Shown here: positions 17,918 to 28,588 of the stretch, piece after piece
How positions within the stretch are numbered: position 1 is the stretch's first letter
How the letters are laid out: every line of letters starts with the position of its first letter
Source: Paeniglutamicibacter antarcticus
Lineage (GTDB): Bacteria; Actinomycetota; Actinomycetes; Actinomycetales; Micrococcaceae
Assembly (NCBI RefSeq): GCF_900010755.1
Contig: NZ_CZJT01000101.1
Span: 62,001-126,000 of the forward strand
Reading direction: 5' to 3'
Length of the DNA: 64,000 nucleotides
Program-made: the position numbers and the translations under genes
The notes under the pieces: model-generated
The model's input: only the letters and a program-made list of their open reading frames with translations
Told to the model about the DNA's origin: nothing
Databases searched by the model: none

Positions 17918-18595
17918 GTGACTTCTGCCCTTGAACCCGCTGCCTCCCTACCCGCCGATACCGCTCCCGAATTTGAGGAGCGCCCCGAAGTGGGCGTTGG
18001 GCCGTGGGAAGGCGAATGGCCAAGCGGCGAACACTTTGACCCGGAGCTGCTTGAAGCGGGGGACCGGCGCAATGTTGCCGATAAATACCGTTACTGGAGT
18101 ATGGACGCAATCATTGCGGACCTGGACGAGCGCCGGCACGACTTCCACATTGCCATTGAAAACTGGCAGCACGACATGAATATCGGCACCGTGGTGCGTA
18201 CCGCCAACGCCTTCCTGGCCAAGGAAGTCCACATCATTGGCCGCCGTCGTTGGAACCGCCGTGGCGCCATGGTGACCGACCGCTACCAGCACGTTCGCCA
18301 CCACCCCACCGTTGAAGACTTTGTGGCGTGGGCGAAGGGTGAAGGCCTTGCGATCATCGGGATTGATATCTTCCCTGATTCCGTGCAGCTCGAAACCTAT
18401 GAATTGCCGCGCAATTGTGTGCTCGTTTTCGGGCAGGAAGGCCCCGGCCTCAGCGAGGAAGTCCACCAGTCGGCCGAGGCAACCCTGTCCATTGAACAGT
18501 TCGGATCCACCCGGTCAATCAACGCGGCTTCCGCCGCGGGCATCGCCATGCACGCCTGGATTCGACGCCACGTATTCAACCAAAAAGTCGGTTAA
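17918..18595 (+). CDS. TrmH-family RNA 2'-O-methyltransferase (SPOUT)
   Basis: 225 residues. Motif 1 NIGTVVRTANAF, motif 2 VLVFGQEGPGLS and motif 3 LSIEQFGSTRSINAASAAGIAMH define the SpoU/TrmH knot. It uses SAM to methylate ribose 2'-OH in tRNA or rRNA; which nucleotide is unknown. The about 60-residue N-terminal extension is acidic and Pro/Glu-rich. It starts at GTG 17918, divergent from corA. Confidence 0.9.
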   Translation: MTSALEPAASLPADTAPEFEERPEVGVGPWEGEWPSGEHFDPELLEAGDRRNVADKYRYWSMDAIIADLDERRHDFHIAIENWQHDMNIGTVVRTANAFLAKEVHIIGRRRWNRRGAMVTDRYQHVRHHPTVEDFVAWAKGEGLAIIGIDIFPDSVQLETYELPRNCVLVFGQEGPGLSEEVHQSAEATLSIEQFGSTRSINAASAAGIAMHAWIRRHVFNQKVG

Positions 18596-18691
18596 ACCTT
18601 GGAAAAAGGTTGCACTTCGGAGAAATCGTAGAAGTGTGTTCTGCCAGCCCTTCTCTCAATCTCGCACGTCAGCTACGGTGTTGCCTAAGTG

Positions 18692-18713
18692 TTCAGTTAT
18701 TGGGGTAACTGAA
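18692..18713. promoter_or_regulatory. 8-bp inverted repeat upstream of M23 peptidase gene
   Basis: TTCAGTTA (18692-18699) and TAACTGAA (18706-18713) are perfect arms around TTGGGG, 90 bases before the peptidase start. It could be an operator or the top of a leader hairpin. No U-run follows, so it is not a classical terminator for the upstream methylase. Confidence 0.3.
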
Positions 18714-18802
18714 ATTAATGGCTCGGCCTGAACCTTAGACCTCTCGCCATTTATTCGCCCTGGATTGAGCGAAGTGGTCGTATGTGATGAGGGGGACCAT
18801 CC

Positions 18803-20701
18803 GTGAGGAAGCACCGAGTTAATCGGGCTCCTGGTATTCGAACCAAGAGCCAACGAAAAACCGCGTTCTCGCGTGCTTCAGCGCTTGGAATTGCCGTCGC
18901 TGCAGCAGTGGCGCTTTCGGGTGCTCCCGGGGTAGGTGCAACAAATGCGCAGTTGGCACCAGTGGCCACCCCCAACGTCACGGCGGCGCAGGTCGTCTAC
19001 GTCCAACCCGTCAATGTGTCACTGCTCAGCGACGTTGACGCGATCAGTTGGGATGCGTTGCAGTTCACCAGCTCAGACTTGGAGCGTGAAATTGCCGAAG
19101 GGTCCAACGCGGCGTCGGCATCAGGTATCGCACTGGGACCGAATGCTGCAGGTGAACAAGCAAGATCTACTGCCCTAGGACAGGCTTCCCCCATGTTGGT
19201 GGGACAGAACGTGGGTAGCTTGGGCGAATTGCCGGGAAACCTCCAGTTGATCCACCCGATCACCTCGCGTCACATCACCAGCCCATACGGATGGCGCCAC
19301 AATCCGACGGGTGCAGGTTCCCAAATCCATATTGGCCAGGATTATGCGATTTCTTGCGGCTCTCCCGTCTATGCAGCAGAAGACGGGACAGTCATTCAGT
19401 CTGCTTGGGCCGGGCACTCGGGAATGCGAGTGACTATCGATCATGGGTATTCCGTGCGGACCGGTTATAGCCACAATTCCAAACTGATCGCCAGGGTCGG
19501 GGACGCGGTCAAGCAGGGCCAACTCATCGCCTTGAGCGGGACCACCGGGAATTCCACAGGTTGTCACGTCCACTTCGAAGTCATCATCAACGGCAAATGG
19601 AACGACCCGCGTAACTTCCTGCCGGCGATTCCAGGGCAGCCGAATCCGATGATCTATTCACGGGACACGACGATTACTGCCGAGGCGATCCGCAATTACG
19701 GCACACCCCGTTCCGGATCAGTGCCAATGCAGGACTTGGAGCTGAACATTCCCTGGAGGTCGCAGGTTTCAGTCGTGGAGCCGGTGCGGGTTCCTGAAAC
19801 CAAGAAGACCGGAAGCAAGAAACCCACTGAAAAGCCTGTGGCCAAGCATGATCCAGTGCCTGCCCCAAAGCCGAGCGCCAAACCCACTGAAAAGCCAAAA
19901 CCAAAGCCAACGCAAGAACCAGTTTCCAAACCAAAACCAAGCCCGACCCAGCCGGCAAAACCCGTTCAGCCGAAGCCTACGGTTTCACCATCGCCGACAA
20001 AGTCACCGGTGGCTGTCCCGACCAAAATCGCCACGCCGACGAAATCGCCGGCAAAGCCCACGGCTGCTCCGCCGACTACTACACCGCCCACGGCTATTCC
20101 GTCGCCGACAAAGCCCACGGGTTCTCCGTCGACGACTACACCGCCTACGACCGCTCCGTCGCCGGCAAAGCCGGAGCCATCTAAGCCTGCTCCGTCGCCG
20201 ACGAAACCCACGGTGGCTGTCCCGGCTGAAACTTCTCCGACTGCTACACCAACGAAACCTGCCTCACCCAAGGTCCCGCAGTCCAAGGATCCGGCGGTCG
20301 CTGAGCCAAGCCTGAACACTGCTCCGCCGGCCGACAAGACAGCAGAAAGCAAGGGCCCAGCCGTTCCGACGCCGCCGAGCCAAGAGCCTTCAACGGGCAA
20401 GGCTGCACCGGCCCCGAAGCCCGCTGAAGCAGTTAGCCAGGAAGCGAACGGGAAGCCGGTACCTGCTAAGAAGCCGTCTGCACCGGTAAAAACTGCCGCG
20501 GATCAAAAGCGGGTGCTCACGGTGAAGGACAAGCCGGCCAAGGGCCGTGCGACTGCCAAGCTATGCGAGGATGCTGCGGATCCTGAGGCACTCCCGCAAG
20601 ACCAGGCGAAGACGTGCACGGAAAACGGTCTTCCACTGGACCGGAAGACAGCGCCCCTCGCCAAGCCACATGCCAAGCCCAACGAGCCTGCTGATGGCTG
20701 A
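18803..20701 (+). CDS. secreted M23 peptidase with long Pro/Lys/Thr tail
   Basis: 632 residues from GTG 18803, preceded by GAGGGGG. A basic N-terminus and Ala-rich segment (24-48) form a signal peptide. The LytM-type M23 domain (about 150-275) has HxxxD (H176, D180) and HVH (255-257), the zinc ligands and catalytic His, so it should cut peptidoglycan cross-bridges or stems. From about residue 325 to the end it is a low-complexity Pro/Lys/Ser/Thr tail with repeated KPT, SPTKP and TTTPPT units, likely a wall-spanning or wall-binding linker. The last about 70 residues contain two Cys and no sorting signal. Confidence 0.88.
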   Translation: MRKHRVNRAPGIRTKSQRKTAFSRASALGIAVAAAVALSGAPGVGATNAQLAPVATPNVTAAQVVYVQPVNVSLLSDVDAISWDALQFTSSDLEREIAEGSNAASASGIALGPNAAGEQARSTALGQASPMLVGQNVGSLGELPGNLQLIHPITSRHITSPYGWRHNPTGAGSQIHIGQDYAISCGSPVYAAEDGTVIQSAWAGHSGMRVTIDHGYSVRTGYSHNSKLIARVGDAVKQGQLIALSGTTGNSTGCHVHFEVIINGKWNDPRNFLPAIPGQPNPMIYSRDTTITAEAIRNYGTPRSGSVPMQDLELNIPWRSQVSVVEPVRVPETKKTGSKKPTEKPVAKHDPVPAPKPSAKPTEKPKPKPTQEPVSKPKPSPTQPAKPVQPKPTVSPSPTKSPVAVPTKIATPTKSPAKPTAAPPTTTPPTAIPSPTKPTGSPSTTTPPTTAPSPAKPEPSKPAPSPTKPTVAVPAETSPTATPTKPASPKVPQSKDPAVAEPSLNTAPPADKTAESKGPAVPTPPSQEPSTGKAAPAPKPAEAVSQEANGKPVPAKKPSAPVKTAADQKRVLTVKDKPAKGRATAKLCEDAADPEALPQDQAKTCTENGLPLDRKTAPLAKPHAKPNEPADG

Positions 20702-20844
20702 AATTGTCGGATGGAAGCCCTGACAGGGGACACGGCAGCGGTGCGCCCCGTCATGTCGTAAGCGATCCACGTCACCTGTCGATAGGATAGGGGAAGCCAA
20801 CGAGGTCTACTCCCCCGCAATTCCTTATCTACACAGGAGTCAGT

Positions 20845-21867
<1,023 letters not shown>

Positions 21868-21869
21868 CC

Positions 21870-22289
21870 ATGGCTGATCTTGGAGCAAACCTGCTCGGAA
21901 TTCCCGAAACCCTGCTGCCCGAAGAAGTGGAGGTCAACGCACGTTTGGCCGCCGGCGATGAAGCTGTGGACATTGCAGCCGCATTCCCGTCATCATCGAT
22001 TGGCTGGGCACTGCTGGCCGACGAGGCGCACGCCGAGGGCCATTTTGTTGAGTCCTACGCCTACTCCCGTGTTGGCTACCACCGCGGCCTGGATGCGCTG
22101 CGCAAGTCCGGCTGGCGCGGACAAGGGCCGGTGCCCTGGCGTCACGAACCCAACCGCGGGTTCCTGCGCTCGCTCTACGCACTGCAGCGTGCCGCATCGG
22201 CAATTGGTGAAACCGAGGAAGTTGACCGCATTGGCCGCTTCCTCAACGACTCCGATCCGTTGGCTGTAGCCGCAATCGAAGCTGAATAG
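21870..22289 (+). CDS. DUF3151 family protein
   Basis: 139-residue cytosolic protein. PETLLPEEVEVNARLAAG and the following helical segment (SSIGWALLADEAHAEG, YAYSRVGYHRGLDALRKSGWRGQGPVPW) match DUF3151, an actinobacterial family of unknown function found next to fba. It begins at ATG 21870 just after the aldolase stop, probably by translational coupling. The helical TPR-like look is my impression only. Confidence 0.8.
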   Translation: MADLGANLLGIPETLLPEEVEVNARLAAGDEAVDIAAAFPSSSIGWALLADEAHAEGHFVESYAYSRVGYHRGLDALRKSGWRGQGPVPWRHEPNRGFLRSLYALQRAASAIGETEEVDRIGRFLNDSDPLAVAAIEAE

Positions 22290-22313
22290 TTTTCCGTAGA
22301 TATTCGCCTTATG

Positions 22314-22355
22314 AATGGTTCGTGTAAACCCTTGCGAGGGATTACACGAACCATT
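22314..22355 (+). terminator. long hairpin terminator after fbaA-DUF3151
   Basis: Perfect 14-bp arms (22314-22327 and 22342-22355) flank a CCCTTGCGAGGG inner hairpin; TCTTGG follows. Located just after the DUF3151 stop. Confidence 0.75.
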
Positions 22356-22531
22356 CTTGGCTTAACTGGATGTCCCGAATCAACCGTGTCCATAACGTGA
22401 CTGGAAGAAAACCGAACGGTGCCCTAGATTTACTTGCAACGCCTCCATCGCACCGTGGCGTTCATGAGGGCAAGGGGTCAAGTGTGGCTCCTTTCCCAAG
22501 CTCGAATCACAACCCTTGGGATAGGACCACC

Positions 22532-23761
22532 ATGGCACAAAAAATCCGCACCGCACTGCTTGCTTCGGCGATGGCTTCCGGGCTGCTGCTATCCAATGCG
22601 CCGGCATATGCCGCACCACTCGTAGAAGAAAGCGCCTCGCAGGACGCCGGTATTGACACGTCGGCGGCTGTGCAGGAGGTGGCCGAGATTTCCGCCGCGC
22701 TAGAATCCACGGCCAGTGCAGTGGCTCCACAGGATCCATCAAGGGAGCCATCACAGTTGGTTTCGGCGGTTCCTGTTGACGACGCAGCGATTCAAGATGA
22801 GCCACCGGTTGGTCCTGTTGAGGGCAACACTCCCACCACGGGCGGAGGCGAATCGTCTTCCATGGGCGATGAAGGGGCGACCGACACCCCGTCTGGAATC
22901 GATGCTTCCGAAGAAGCGACCGGGGGGCCGTCCGGCGAAGATTCCAATGAGAGCGCTGGAGTCGAAACCGAGCAGGTAACGGCGGATGCCGATGCGCCCG
23001 CCGGCGGCACGACCAATGATGCTGAAACCACCGCACCAGCTAGCCCAGAAGTAGCGACTGCCGAAACCTCACAGACCGCCGAAGAATCTGACGCTTCTGA
23101 GGCGGCGACGGAAGAAGTTTCCGAATCGGCCAGCGAGACCGATATCGAAGCACTGGCCTCTTTTGAGGAGCTGCTCGAGGGTATCGAAATGCCATCAGGT
23201 TCCGAGGACTGGACTGAAGAACAGTGGAATGATTTCATGCTGACCGCTGAGGGGCAGGAATTCACCGAAACCATTCTGGACGCCATGTCGGAAACCGAGG
23301 AATTCAACGTCATTTTCGATATCGTCCTCGATTTCGTGGAGACCGAAGACCTCGGATACCTCAAGGAATTGAAGGAGTACCTGCTTGAGCTCTTCGGCGG
23401 CAACGAGGAATGGGCCATGGAGGCCTACAACGGAATGGCCGCGGAGCTAAGGGCCCAAGGATTCGACGTTGATGATTGGACCAAAGTGCAGAAGCCATCC
23501 GAAAGCACTCCGCCGGTAGTGCCGTCCGAAAAGCCAAAACCTGAGGTTAAGCCTGCAATCAAGCCGGCTGGCAACGTGAAGCCAGTGGTGGATAAGAAGC
23601 CGATGGCTGAAGCCGTCGTGAAGCCCGTGGTCCAGGCTAAGACACAGAAGCTGGCCGAGACGGGTTCCGATGGAGTGCTGCTCATGGGTGGTGCCGGCAT
23701 GCTCTTGGTCATCGGAGGAGCGTTTGCGCTACGTATGCGCCGTAAGCCTCGCGCGCACTAA
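22532..23761 (+). CDS. acidic cell-wall surface protein with LAETG sorting signal
   Basis: 409 residues. The signal peptide (RTALLASAMASGLLLSNAPAYA, cleavage about 31) is followed by a very acidic Glu/Asp/Ser/Thr/Ala-rich region, a more folded acidic helical part (about 205-310), then a Lys/Pro linker. At the C-terminus LAETG (374-378) is followed by a hydrophobic helix and RMRRKPRAH, a complete sorting signal of the LAxTG kind used by class E sortases of high-GC Gram-positives. No sortase gene lies in the window. I chose ATG 22532 because it starts the signal peptide; the frame is open back to 22370. Confidence 0.82.
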   Translation: MAQKIRTALLASAMASGLLLSNAPAYAAPLVEESASQDAGIDTSAAVQEVAEISAALESTASAVAPQDPSREPSQLVSAVPVDDAAIQDEPPVGPVEGNTPTTGGGESSSMGDEGATDTPSGIDASEEATGGPSGEDSNESAGVETEQVTADADAPAGGTTNDAETTAPASPEVATAETSQTAEESDASEAATEEVSESASETDIEALASFEELLEGIEMPSGSEDWTEEQWNDFMLTAEGQEFTETILDAMSETEEFNVIFDIVLDFVETEDLGYLKELKEYLLELFGGNEEWAMEAYNGMAAELRAQGFDVDDWTKVQKPSESTPPVVPSEKPKPEVKPAIKPAGNVKPVVDKKPMAEAVVKPVVQAKTQKLAETGSDGVLLMGGAGMLLVIGGAFALRMRRKPRAH

Positions 23762-23799
23762 CCGTTTCTTTTCGGCCGAGTCCGTGACACGATTCGGCC

Positions 23800-24228
23800 A
23801 TGACACGGTTTGAAGCTTTGAACATTCAAGAGCTTATTCACCTTCCCGTGACGCGGGTCTGGGATTTGCTCACTGATTGGGCCGCGGCACCGAAATGGAT
23901 GCCCGGGGTCGATTCCATGGAAGCTGAGCAGCTGACGGGTTTCGGGGCGGTGCTTGATTACCGCTCCGGAACCCATGAGCGCCAGCTTGTCATTTCGAGT
24001 CTCGAAGACGGCAAAAGCATTACTTTGTCTGCCGGAAGCGGTGACATCGGGGTGCTCTACAGTTATGAGCTCTCGGACGAGTTCGGCCATACACTGGTGC
24101 GCCTGACGGTAGGCGTTGAAGCAGTCGCGGAACTTGAAGACGAGGTGGGTGAGCTGCTTGCGGCAATCGCTACTTCTGAGTCGGCAACATTGAAGGGGCT
24201 GCGAGCCTATGCGGAGTCGGCGCCCTAG
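23800..24228 (+). CDS. SRPBCC-family (START-like) protein
   Basis: 142 residues. The pattern IHLPVTRVWDLLTDWAAAPKWMPGVDSME at the N-terminus, then alternating strands and a C-terminal helix (LLAAIATSESATLKGLRAYAES), is the polyketide cyclase/SRPBCC fold that binds hydrophobic ligands in a deep pocket. Its ligand and role are unknown. It follows the surface protein after 38 bases and converges on the Lrp regulator. Confidence 0.75.
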   Translation: MTRFEALNIQELIHLPVTRVWDLLTDWAAAPKWMPGVDSMEAEQLTGFGAVLDYRSGTHERQLVISSLEDGKSITLSAGSGDIGVLYSYELSDEFGHTLVRLTVGVEAVAELEDEVGELLAAIATSESATLKGLRAYAESAP

Positions 24229-24259
24229 CCGTTATTGCCGGTTCGGGCTTACCGGTGGA

Positions 24260-24754
24260 TCACGCCTCCGGGGAGAGGTGCTCAAATACAAGGTTGGTTT
24301 GTGTTGAAGCAAATGCCGCCTTGGAGCCCAGGTGTCGGGCGACAAAATCCCGGAGTGCTTCAACTGACTGGCAGAGGACGTGGACAAGGATGTCCGGTGT
24401 TCCGCCTAAAACGAAGACATCCTGGACCTCGGGCAGCGCCTGTAGTTTCCGTGCGGACTCCAGCATCTCGTTCCTGAAATCTGGGCGCACCATGATCGAA
24501 ACCATCGCCGAAACCTGCAGTCCCAAGAGCCGCGGGTTGATATCTGCGTGGAATCCCCGGATGACACCCGCATCCTGGAGTGCTCGAACGCGCCCCAAAC
24601 AAGTCGACGGCGCCAAGCCCGCCCGGGAAGCCAGCAAGTTGTTGGGAGTCCTGGCGTCCCTGCTCAGCTCTTGAAGGATGACCAGGTCTGCCTCATCGAG
24701 GCGAACGGTATTCTGCTGGGGATGATGATTCTTGATCGAACCCGAATTCAGCAC
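24260..24754 (-). CDS. Lrp/AsnC family regulator, KynR-like by context
   Basis: 164 residues: an N-terminal helix-turn-helix (LDEADLVILQELSRDARTPNNLLASRAGLAPSTCLGRVRALQDAGVIRGF) and a C-terminal RAM ligand-binding domain. I chose GTG 24754 because AAAGGAG precedes it; the frame is open to 24859. It diverges from kynU, the arrangement of KynR in proteobacteria, where an Lrp-type protein senses kynurenine and activates kyn genes. That role here is inferred from context only. Confidence 0.8.
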   Translation of the reverse strand: MLNSGSIKNHHPQQNTVRLDEADLVILQELSRDARTPNNLLASRAGLAPSTCLGRVRALQDAGVIRGFHADINPRLLGLQVSAMVSIMVRPDFRNEMLESARKLQALPEVQDVFVLGGTPDILVHVLCQSVEALRDFVARHLGSKAAFASTQTNLVFEHLSPEA

Positions 24755-24834
24755 GGAAATCTCCTTTGAATGTGAGCACTTGTTCACCCTGCTACCAATA
24801 CCTTGGCAAATGATTCTATGATTAGCCAACAGGC

Positions 24835-24870
24835 ATCGAGAACCTGTGACTAGCGTCACTGTATCTCGAT
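24835..24870. promoter_or_regulatory. nested inverted repeats between lrp-type gene and kynU
   Basis: ATCGAGA (24835-24841) and TCTCGAT (24864-24870) enclose a second inverted repeat GTGAC (24846-24850) / GTCAC (24855-24859). The block ends 24 bases before kynU and is a reasonable binding site for the divergent Lrp/AsnC regulator. Confidence 0.45.
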
Positions 24871-24893
24871 AGGTTTAGAAAGGTAACCCCTCA

Positions 24894-26183
24894 ATGAGCA
24901 CTCCCACACTTCGCACCGATCGTGCCACGTTACAAGAAGCTGACCGGACCGACGTCTTGGCAGGTTTTCGCGAGCGTTTCTCGTTGCCTGAGGGCGTTAT
25001 TTATCTTGATGGAAATTCGCTGGGGCCGCTCCCGTTGGGAGCCGCTGAACGTGCTGCCGAGGTCATTAACAACGAATGGGCCCATGGGCTGATTCGCTCA
25101 TGGAACACGGCAGGCTGGTTCGAACTTCCAACCCGTTTGGGTGACAAGCTCGCCAAGCTTATTGGCGGCAACGACGGCGAAACGGTGGTCACCGACACCA
25201 CGAGCCTGAACCTATTCAAAGCGCTTGCCTCGGCAGTGCGCATCCAACAGCAGGATGCGCCCGGGCGTCGGGTCATCCTGACCGAACGTGACAACTTTCC
25301 CACCGATATCTACATCGCGGAGGGTATCAGTGACTTCCTGAACTCCGTGAAAGCCGAAACCGGCGAGCACTACGAGGTCCGCCTGATCGACGAAAACCTG
25401 TCCCTGGCCGATGCCCTCGACGATTCAGTAGCCGTTGTGGCGCTCTCCCACGTGAACTACCGCACCGGTGCCATGTGGGACATGGCCGGGGTATCCGCGG
25501 CCGCACACGCAGCTGGGGCCTTGGTGATCTGGGACCTCGCGCACGCAGCAGGTGCAGTTCCGGTAGACCTCAACGGAGCCAATGCCGACTATGCGGTGGG
25601 CTGCACCTACAAGTACCTCAATGGCGGCCCGGGCTCGCCCGCCTTCATCTGGGTCAACGCCCGCCACCAGGGACGCTTCTGGCAGCCGCTGACCGGCTGG
25701 TGGTCCCACTCGGCGCCCTTCGCCATGGCAGATAGCTACACGGCAGCCAACGACGTCCGTCGCTTCCTGTGTGGAACCCAGCCGATTACCTCCATGGCGA
25801 TGATCGAATGCGGTCTTGACGTCTCGCTCGAGGCCGACATGGGGCAGGTGCGAGCCAAATCGCTGGCCCTGACAGACCTCTTCATCTCCTTGGTCGAAGA
25901 ACGCTGTGGCCAATTCGGGCTCGAACTAATTACCCCGGCAAACCACGCCGAACGTGGCAGCCACGTCAGCTTCAGCCACCCCGAAGGCTATGCAATCATC
26001 CAGGCCCTCACAGACCGTGGAGTCATCGGCGACTACCGCGAACCCGGGGTCCTGCGTTTCGGCATCACCCCGCTCTACCTTTCCTACACCGACATCTGGG
26101 ACGCCGTGGAAATCCTGCGTGACATCCTCGAAACCGGGTCCTGGGATGTTCCCGCCTACAAGGCCCGCAACGCCGTCACCTAA
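24894..26183 (+). CDS. kynU: kynureninase
   Basis: 429 residues of the fold-type I PLP enzymes. [11 protein letters not shown] at the N-terminus and [17 protein letters not shown], with the PLP Lys at about residue 240, are diagnostic. It hydrolyses kynurenine to anthranilate and alanine in tryptophan degradation. It is followed by an APC permease, making a transport-plus-catabolism unit. No tryptophan dioxygenase or formamidase gene is in the window, so the cell may use external kynurenine or encode those steps elsewhere. Confidence 0.93.
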   Translation: MSTPTLRTDRATLQEADRTDVLAGFRERFSLPEGVIYLDGNSLGPLPLGAAERAAEVINNEWAHGLIRSWNTAGWFELPTRLGDKLAKLIGGNDGETVVTDTTSLNLFKALASAVRIQQQDAPGRRVILTERDNFPTDIYIAEGISDFLNSVKAETGEHYEVRLIDENLSLADALDDSVAVVALSHVNYRTGAMWDMAGVSAAAHAAGALVIWDLAHAAGAVPVDLNGANADYAVGCTYKYLNGGPGSPAFIWVNARHQGRFWQPLTGWWSHSAPFAMADSYTAANDVRRFLCGTQPITSMAMIECGLDVSLEADMGQVRAKSLALTDLFISLVEERCGQFGLELITPANHAERGSHVSFSHPEGYAIIQALTDRGVIGDYREPGVLRFGITPLYLSYTDIWDAVEILRDILETGSWDVPAYKARNAVT

Positions 26184-26309
26184 GAAGCGCCAAACCGTTC
26201 GAAAACACATTGTTGGTTGGCCGTCGGGACACTCCGAGGCCAACCAAAGGAATTGCCATACCCAAAAACACCCTCTGCAGCATCCCACTCCCACCGATCG
26301 AGGTCTCCC

Positions 26310-27740
26310 ATGAGTTCGTCACTGGATAGCATCAAAAAAAGAGAAGCAGGCCTTTCCCGGCAGCTGACATCCGCCCAGTTGAGTATGATCGCCCTGGGCG
26401 GGGCCATCGGCACCGGCCTGTTTCTGGGCAGCAAGTTCGCCATCTCCTTTGCCGGCCCAAGCGTCATCATCAGCTACGCGATCGGCGGGCTCATTGCGGT
26501 GCTGCTGATGGGTGCCTTGTCGGAAATGACGGTCGCCCACTCGACCACCGGCTCCTTTGGCGCCTTTGCCGAGCACTACATCAACCCTTTCGCCGGCTTC
26601 ATGCTCAAGTACCTGTACTGGTCCTGCATCGTGTTGGCCGTCGGCACGGAAGTCACCGCCGTCGGAGACTACATGCAAATGTGGTTCCCGGGCGTGCCAC
26701 CGATCGTCTGGGTGCTGGGCTTCTCCGCCCTGCTCATCGGCGTGAACATGTTCAACGTCAAGGCCTTCGGCACCCTCGAATACTGGTTCTCCGCCACCAA
26801 GGTCTTTGCCATCGTTGCGTTCATCCTCGTCGCTGCGGTGCTGGTCTTCGGCGGTTCCAACCCCGACTTCGGCTTCCACAACTACCAAGCGGAGGGCGGC
26901 TTCTTCATGGGAGGCGCCAAGGGCGTCTGGTTCGCAGTGATCCTGGCGATCTTCTCCTACCTGAGCATCGAGATGATCGCGGTGGCGGCCGGCGAGGCCA
27001 AGGACCCCGAGGTCGCTGTCAAGAAGGCCTTCAAGGTCACCCTGGTGCGCCTCTTCCTCTTCTACATCCTGACTCTCTCACTGATCCTGGCGATCGCCCC
27101 GGTGAGCAAGATCCTCGAGGGCGGCAGCCCGTTTGTCACGGTCATGCAGGTCATCGGCATTCCGTATGCCGACTCCATCCTGAATTTCGTGGTCATCATC
27201 GCGGCGCTTTCGGCCATGAACTCCCAGCTCTACATCTCCACCCGCATGATGTTCTCGCTCTCCCGCGCCGGTCAAGCCCCGCGTATCTTCGGCAAGGTCC
27301 GCCCGAACGGCTCACCGGTGAACGCGCTGTTGCTTTCCGCAGGCGGAATCGCGGTGGCGACGCTGATCTATGCCGCCAACCCGGAAAGCGGTTTTACGAT
27401 CATGATGGCGTTGTCGATGTTTGGCGCCATGTCCACGTGGGGCCTGATCTTCGTCACCCACCTGTTCTTCCGCCGTTCCCACAAGCGCAGCGGTGAAAAG
27501 CTTAAGTACAAGCTGCCGTTCTACCCGTTGGGATCGCTGATCGGTGCGCTGTTGATGGTGGCGCTGCTGATCACCACGTTGTTCACCAAGGAATTCACCA
27601 TGACTTTGCTCTTCGGTGTCCCCTTCGCAGTGGTGGTGGCCATCTTGTACTTCGTATTGCGCAAACGGATGGTTCCAGCCGATATCGAGGAGAGTACTGA
27701 ACTCGATGGTGATGCAGCGCTTGTCAACGAAACTGCCTAG
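26310..27740 (+). CDS. APC-superfamily amino acid permease (AAT type)
   Basis: 476 residues, about 12 membrane helices. LTSAQLSMIALGGAIGTGLFLGSKFAISFAGPS is the classic AAT-family first helix with the substrate-binding GxG; the loop AVAAGEAKDPEVAVKKAFK is also conserved. Such permeases take up aromatic, branched or GABA-like amino acids with protons. The position 126 bases after kynU suggests kynurenine, tryptophan or a related aromatic amino acid, an inference from context. ATG 26310 is preferred over an upstream in-frame TTG 26217. Confidence 0.87.
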   Translation: MSSSLDSIKKREAGLSRQLTSAQLSMIALGGAIGTGLFLGSKFAISFAGPSVIISYAIGGLIAVLLMGALSEMTVAHSTTGSFGAFAEHYINPFAGFMLKYLYWSCIVLAVGTEVTAVGDYMQMWFPGVPPIVWVLGFSALLIGVNMFNVKAFGTLEYWFSATKVFAIVAFILVAAVLVFGGSNPDFGFHNYQAEGGFFMGGAKGVWFAVILAIFSYLSIEMIAVAAGEAKDPEVAVKKAFKVTLVRLFLFYILTLSLILAIAPVSKILEGGSPFVTVMQVIGIPYADSILNFVVIIAALSAMNSQLYISTRMMFSLSRAGQAPRIFGKVRPNGSPVNALLLSAGGIAVATLIYAANPESGFTIMMALSMFGAMSTWGLIFVTHLFFRRSHKRSGEKLKYKLPFYPLGSLIGALLMVALLITTLFTKEFTMTLLFGVPFAVVVAILYFVLRKRMVPADIEESTELDGDAALVNETA

Positions 27741-27908
27741 CAACCGCACTCTTTAGAAGTTGGCCAGTGGGGCAAAGCCCGCAACGACCCAAACGCATGA
27801 CTGCGTACGGGCGCTGCGGGCATTGCCGTCTGAGTGCACTGGTGCGGAATCGAGCAGGGGGTTCCAGCGCATAGAATCATGCACGGTGCCCAACTCGAGA
27901 GGAACGAT

Positions 27909-28535
27909 GTGGCAAAGCTGTATTTCCGTTATGGTGCAATGAACTCGGGCAAGTCCACTGGCTTGTTGCAGACCGCGTTCAACTATGAAGAACGCGGGCA
28001 GCGGGTGTTGTTGGCCAAGCCCGGTATTGATACCAAAGGCGAAACCAGCATTGTTTCCCGTCTGGGAATGAACCGCAACGTCGACTTCTTAATCCCGCCG
28101 ACGGCCAATGCCCGCGAACTTTTCGCTGCCCAGGCCGCAGGTGATGATCCGGACGCGCTCTTGCAGCATATGGATTCGCCCCCGGTGGCATGTTTGCTGG
28201 TTGATGAGGCGCAGTTCCTGACCGCCAGCCAAGTTGATGACCTGTTCCGCATTGCTGTGCTCGATAACGTCCCGGTGCTTGCCTACGGAATTCGCTCGGA
28301 CTTCCGAACCCATGCGTTCCCCGGTTCCCGGCGTTTGCTGGAAATCGCGCATTCACTGGAAGAGCTCAAGACCATCTGTAGATGCGGACGCAAGGCTGTG
28401 TTTAACACCCGGCGCGTTGGCGAAAAAATCATCTTCGACGGCGACCAGGTCGCGATCGACGGGGACGAAGTTTGGTACGAGTCGCTGTGCGGATCCTGTT
28501 ACCTGGAGGCTTCCGCAGGCCGCTTGGGTGACTGA
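27909..28535 (+). CDS. tdk: thymidine kinase, type II
   Basis: 208 residues. The Walker A loop GAMNSGKST (9-17) comes directly after the first strand; LLVDEAQFL is Walker B with catalytic Glu, and CRCGRKA with CGSCYLEA supplies the zinc-binding Cys residues of type II kinases. It phosphorylates thymidine for salvage. GTG 27909 follows GAGAGGAACG; an open frame back to 27834 is probably not translated. Confidence 0.93.
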   Translation: MAKLYFRYGAMNSGKSTGLLQTAFNYEERGQRVLLAKPGIDTKGETSIVSRLGMNRNVDFLIPPTANARELFAAQAAGDDPDALLQHMDSPPVACLLVDEAQFLTASQVDDLFRIAVLDNVPVLAYGIRSDFRTHAFPGSRRLLEIAHSLEELKTICRCGRKAVFNTRRVGEKIIFDGDQVAIDGDEVWYESLCGSCYLEASAGRLGD

Positions 28536-28588
28536 AGAACGTGACTGAAAAACCTGCCTTTTAGAATTTTTCTCAAGTCAGCGGATTC

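Noticed and set aside
18600..18800. Possible c-di-AMP (ydaO) riboswitch before the M23 peptidase gene
   Set aside because: Such riboswitches often precede cell-wall hydrolase genes in Actinobacteria, and fragments like CAGCTACGG and GGGGTAA are present, but the conserved blocks are incomplete and in the wrong order.
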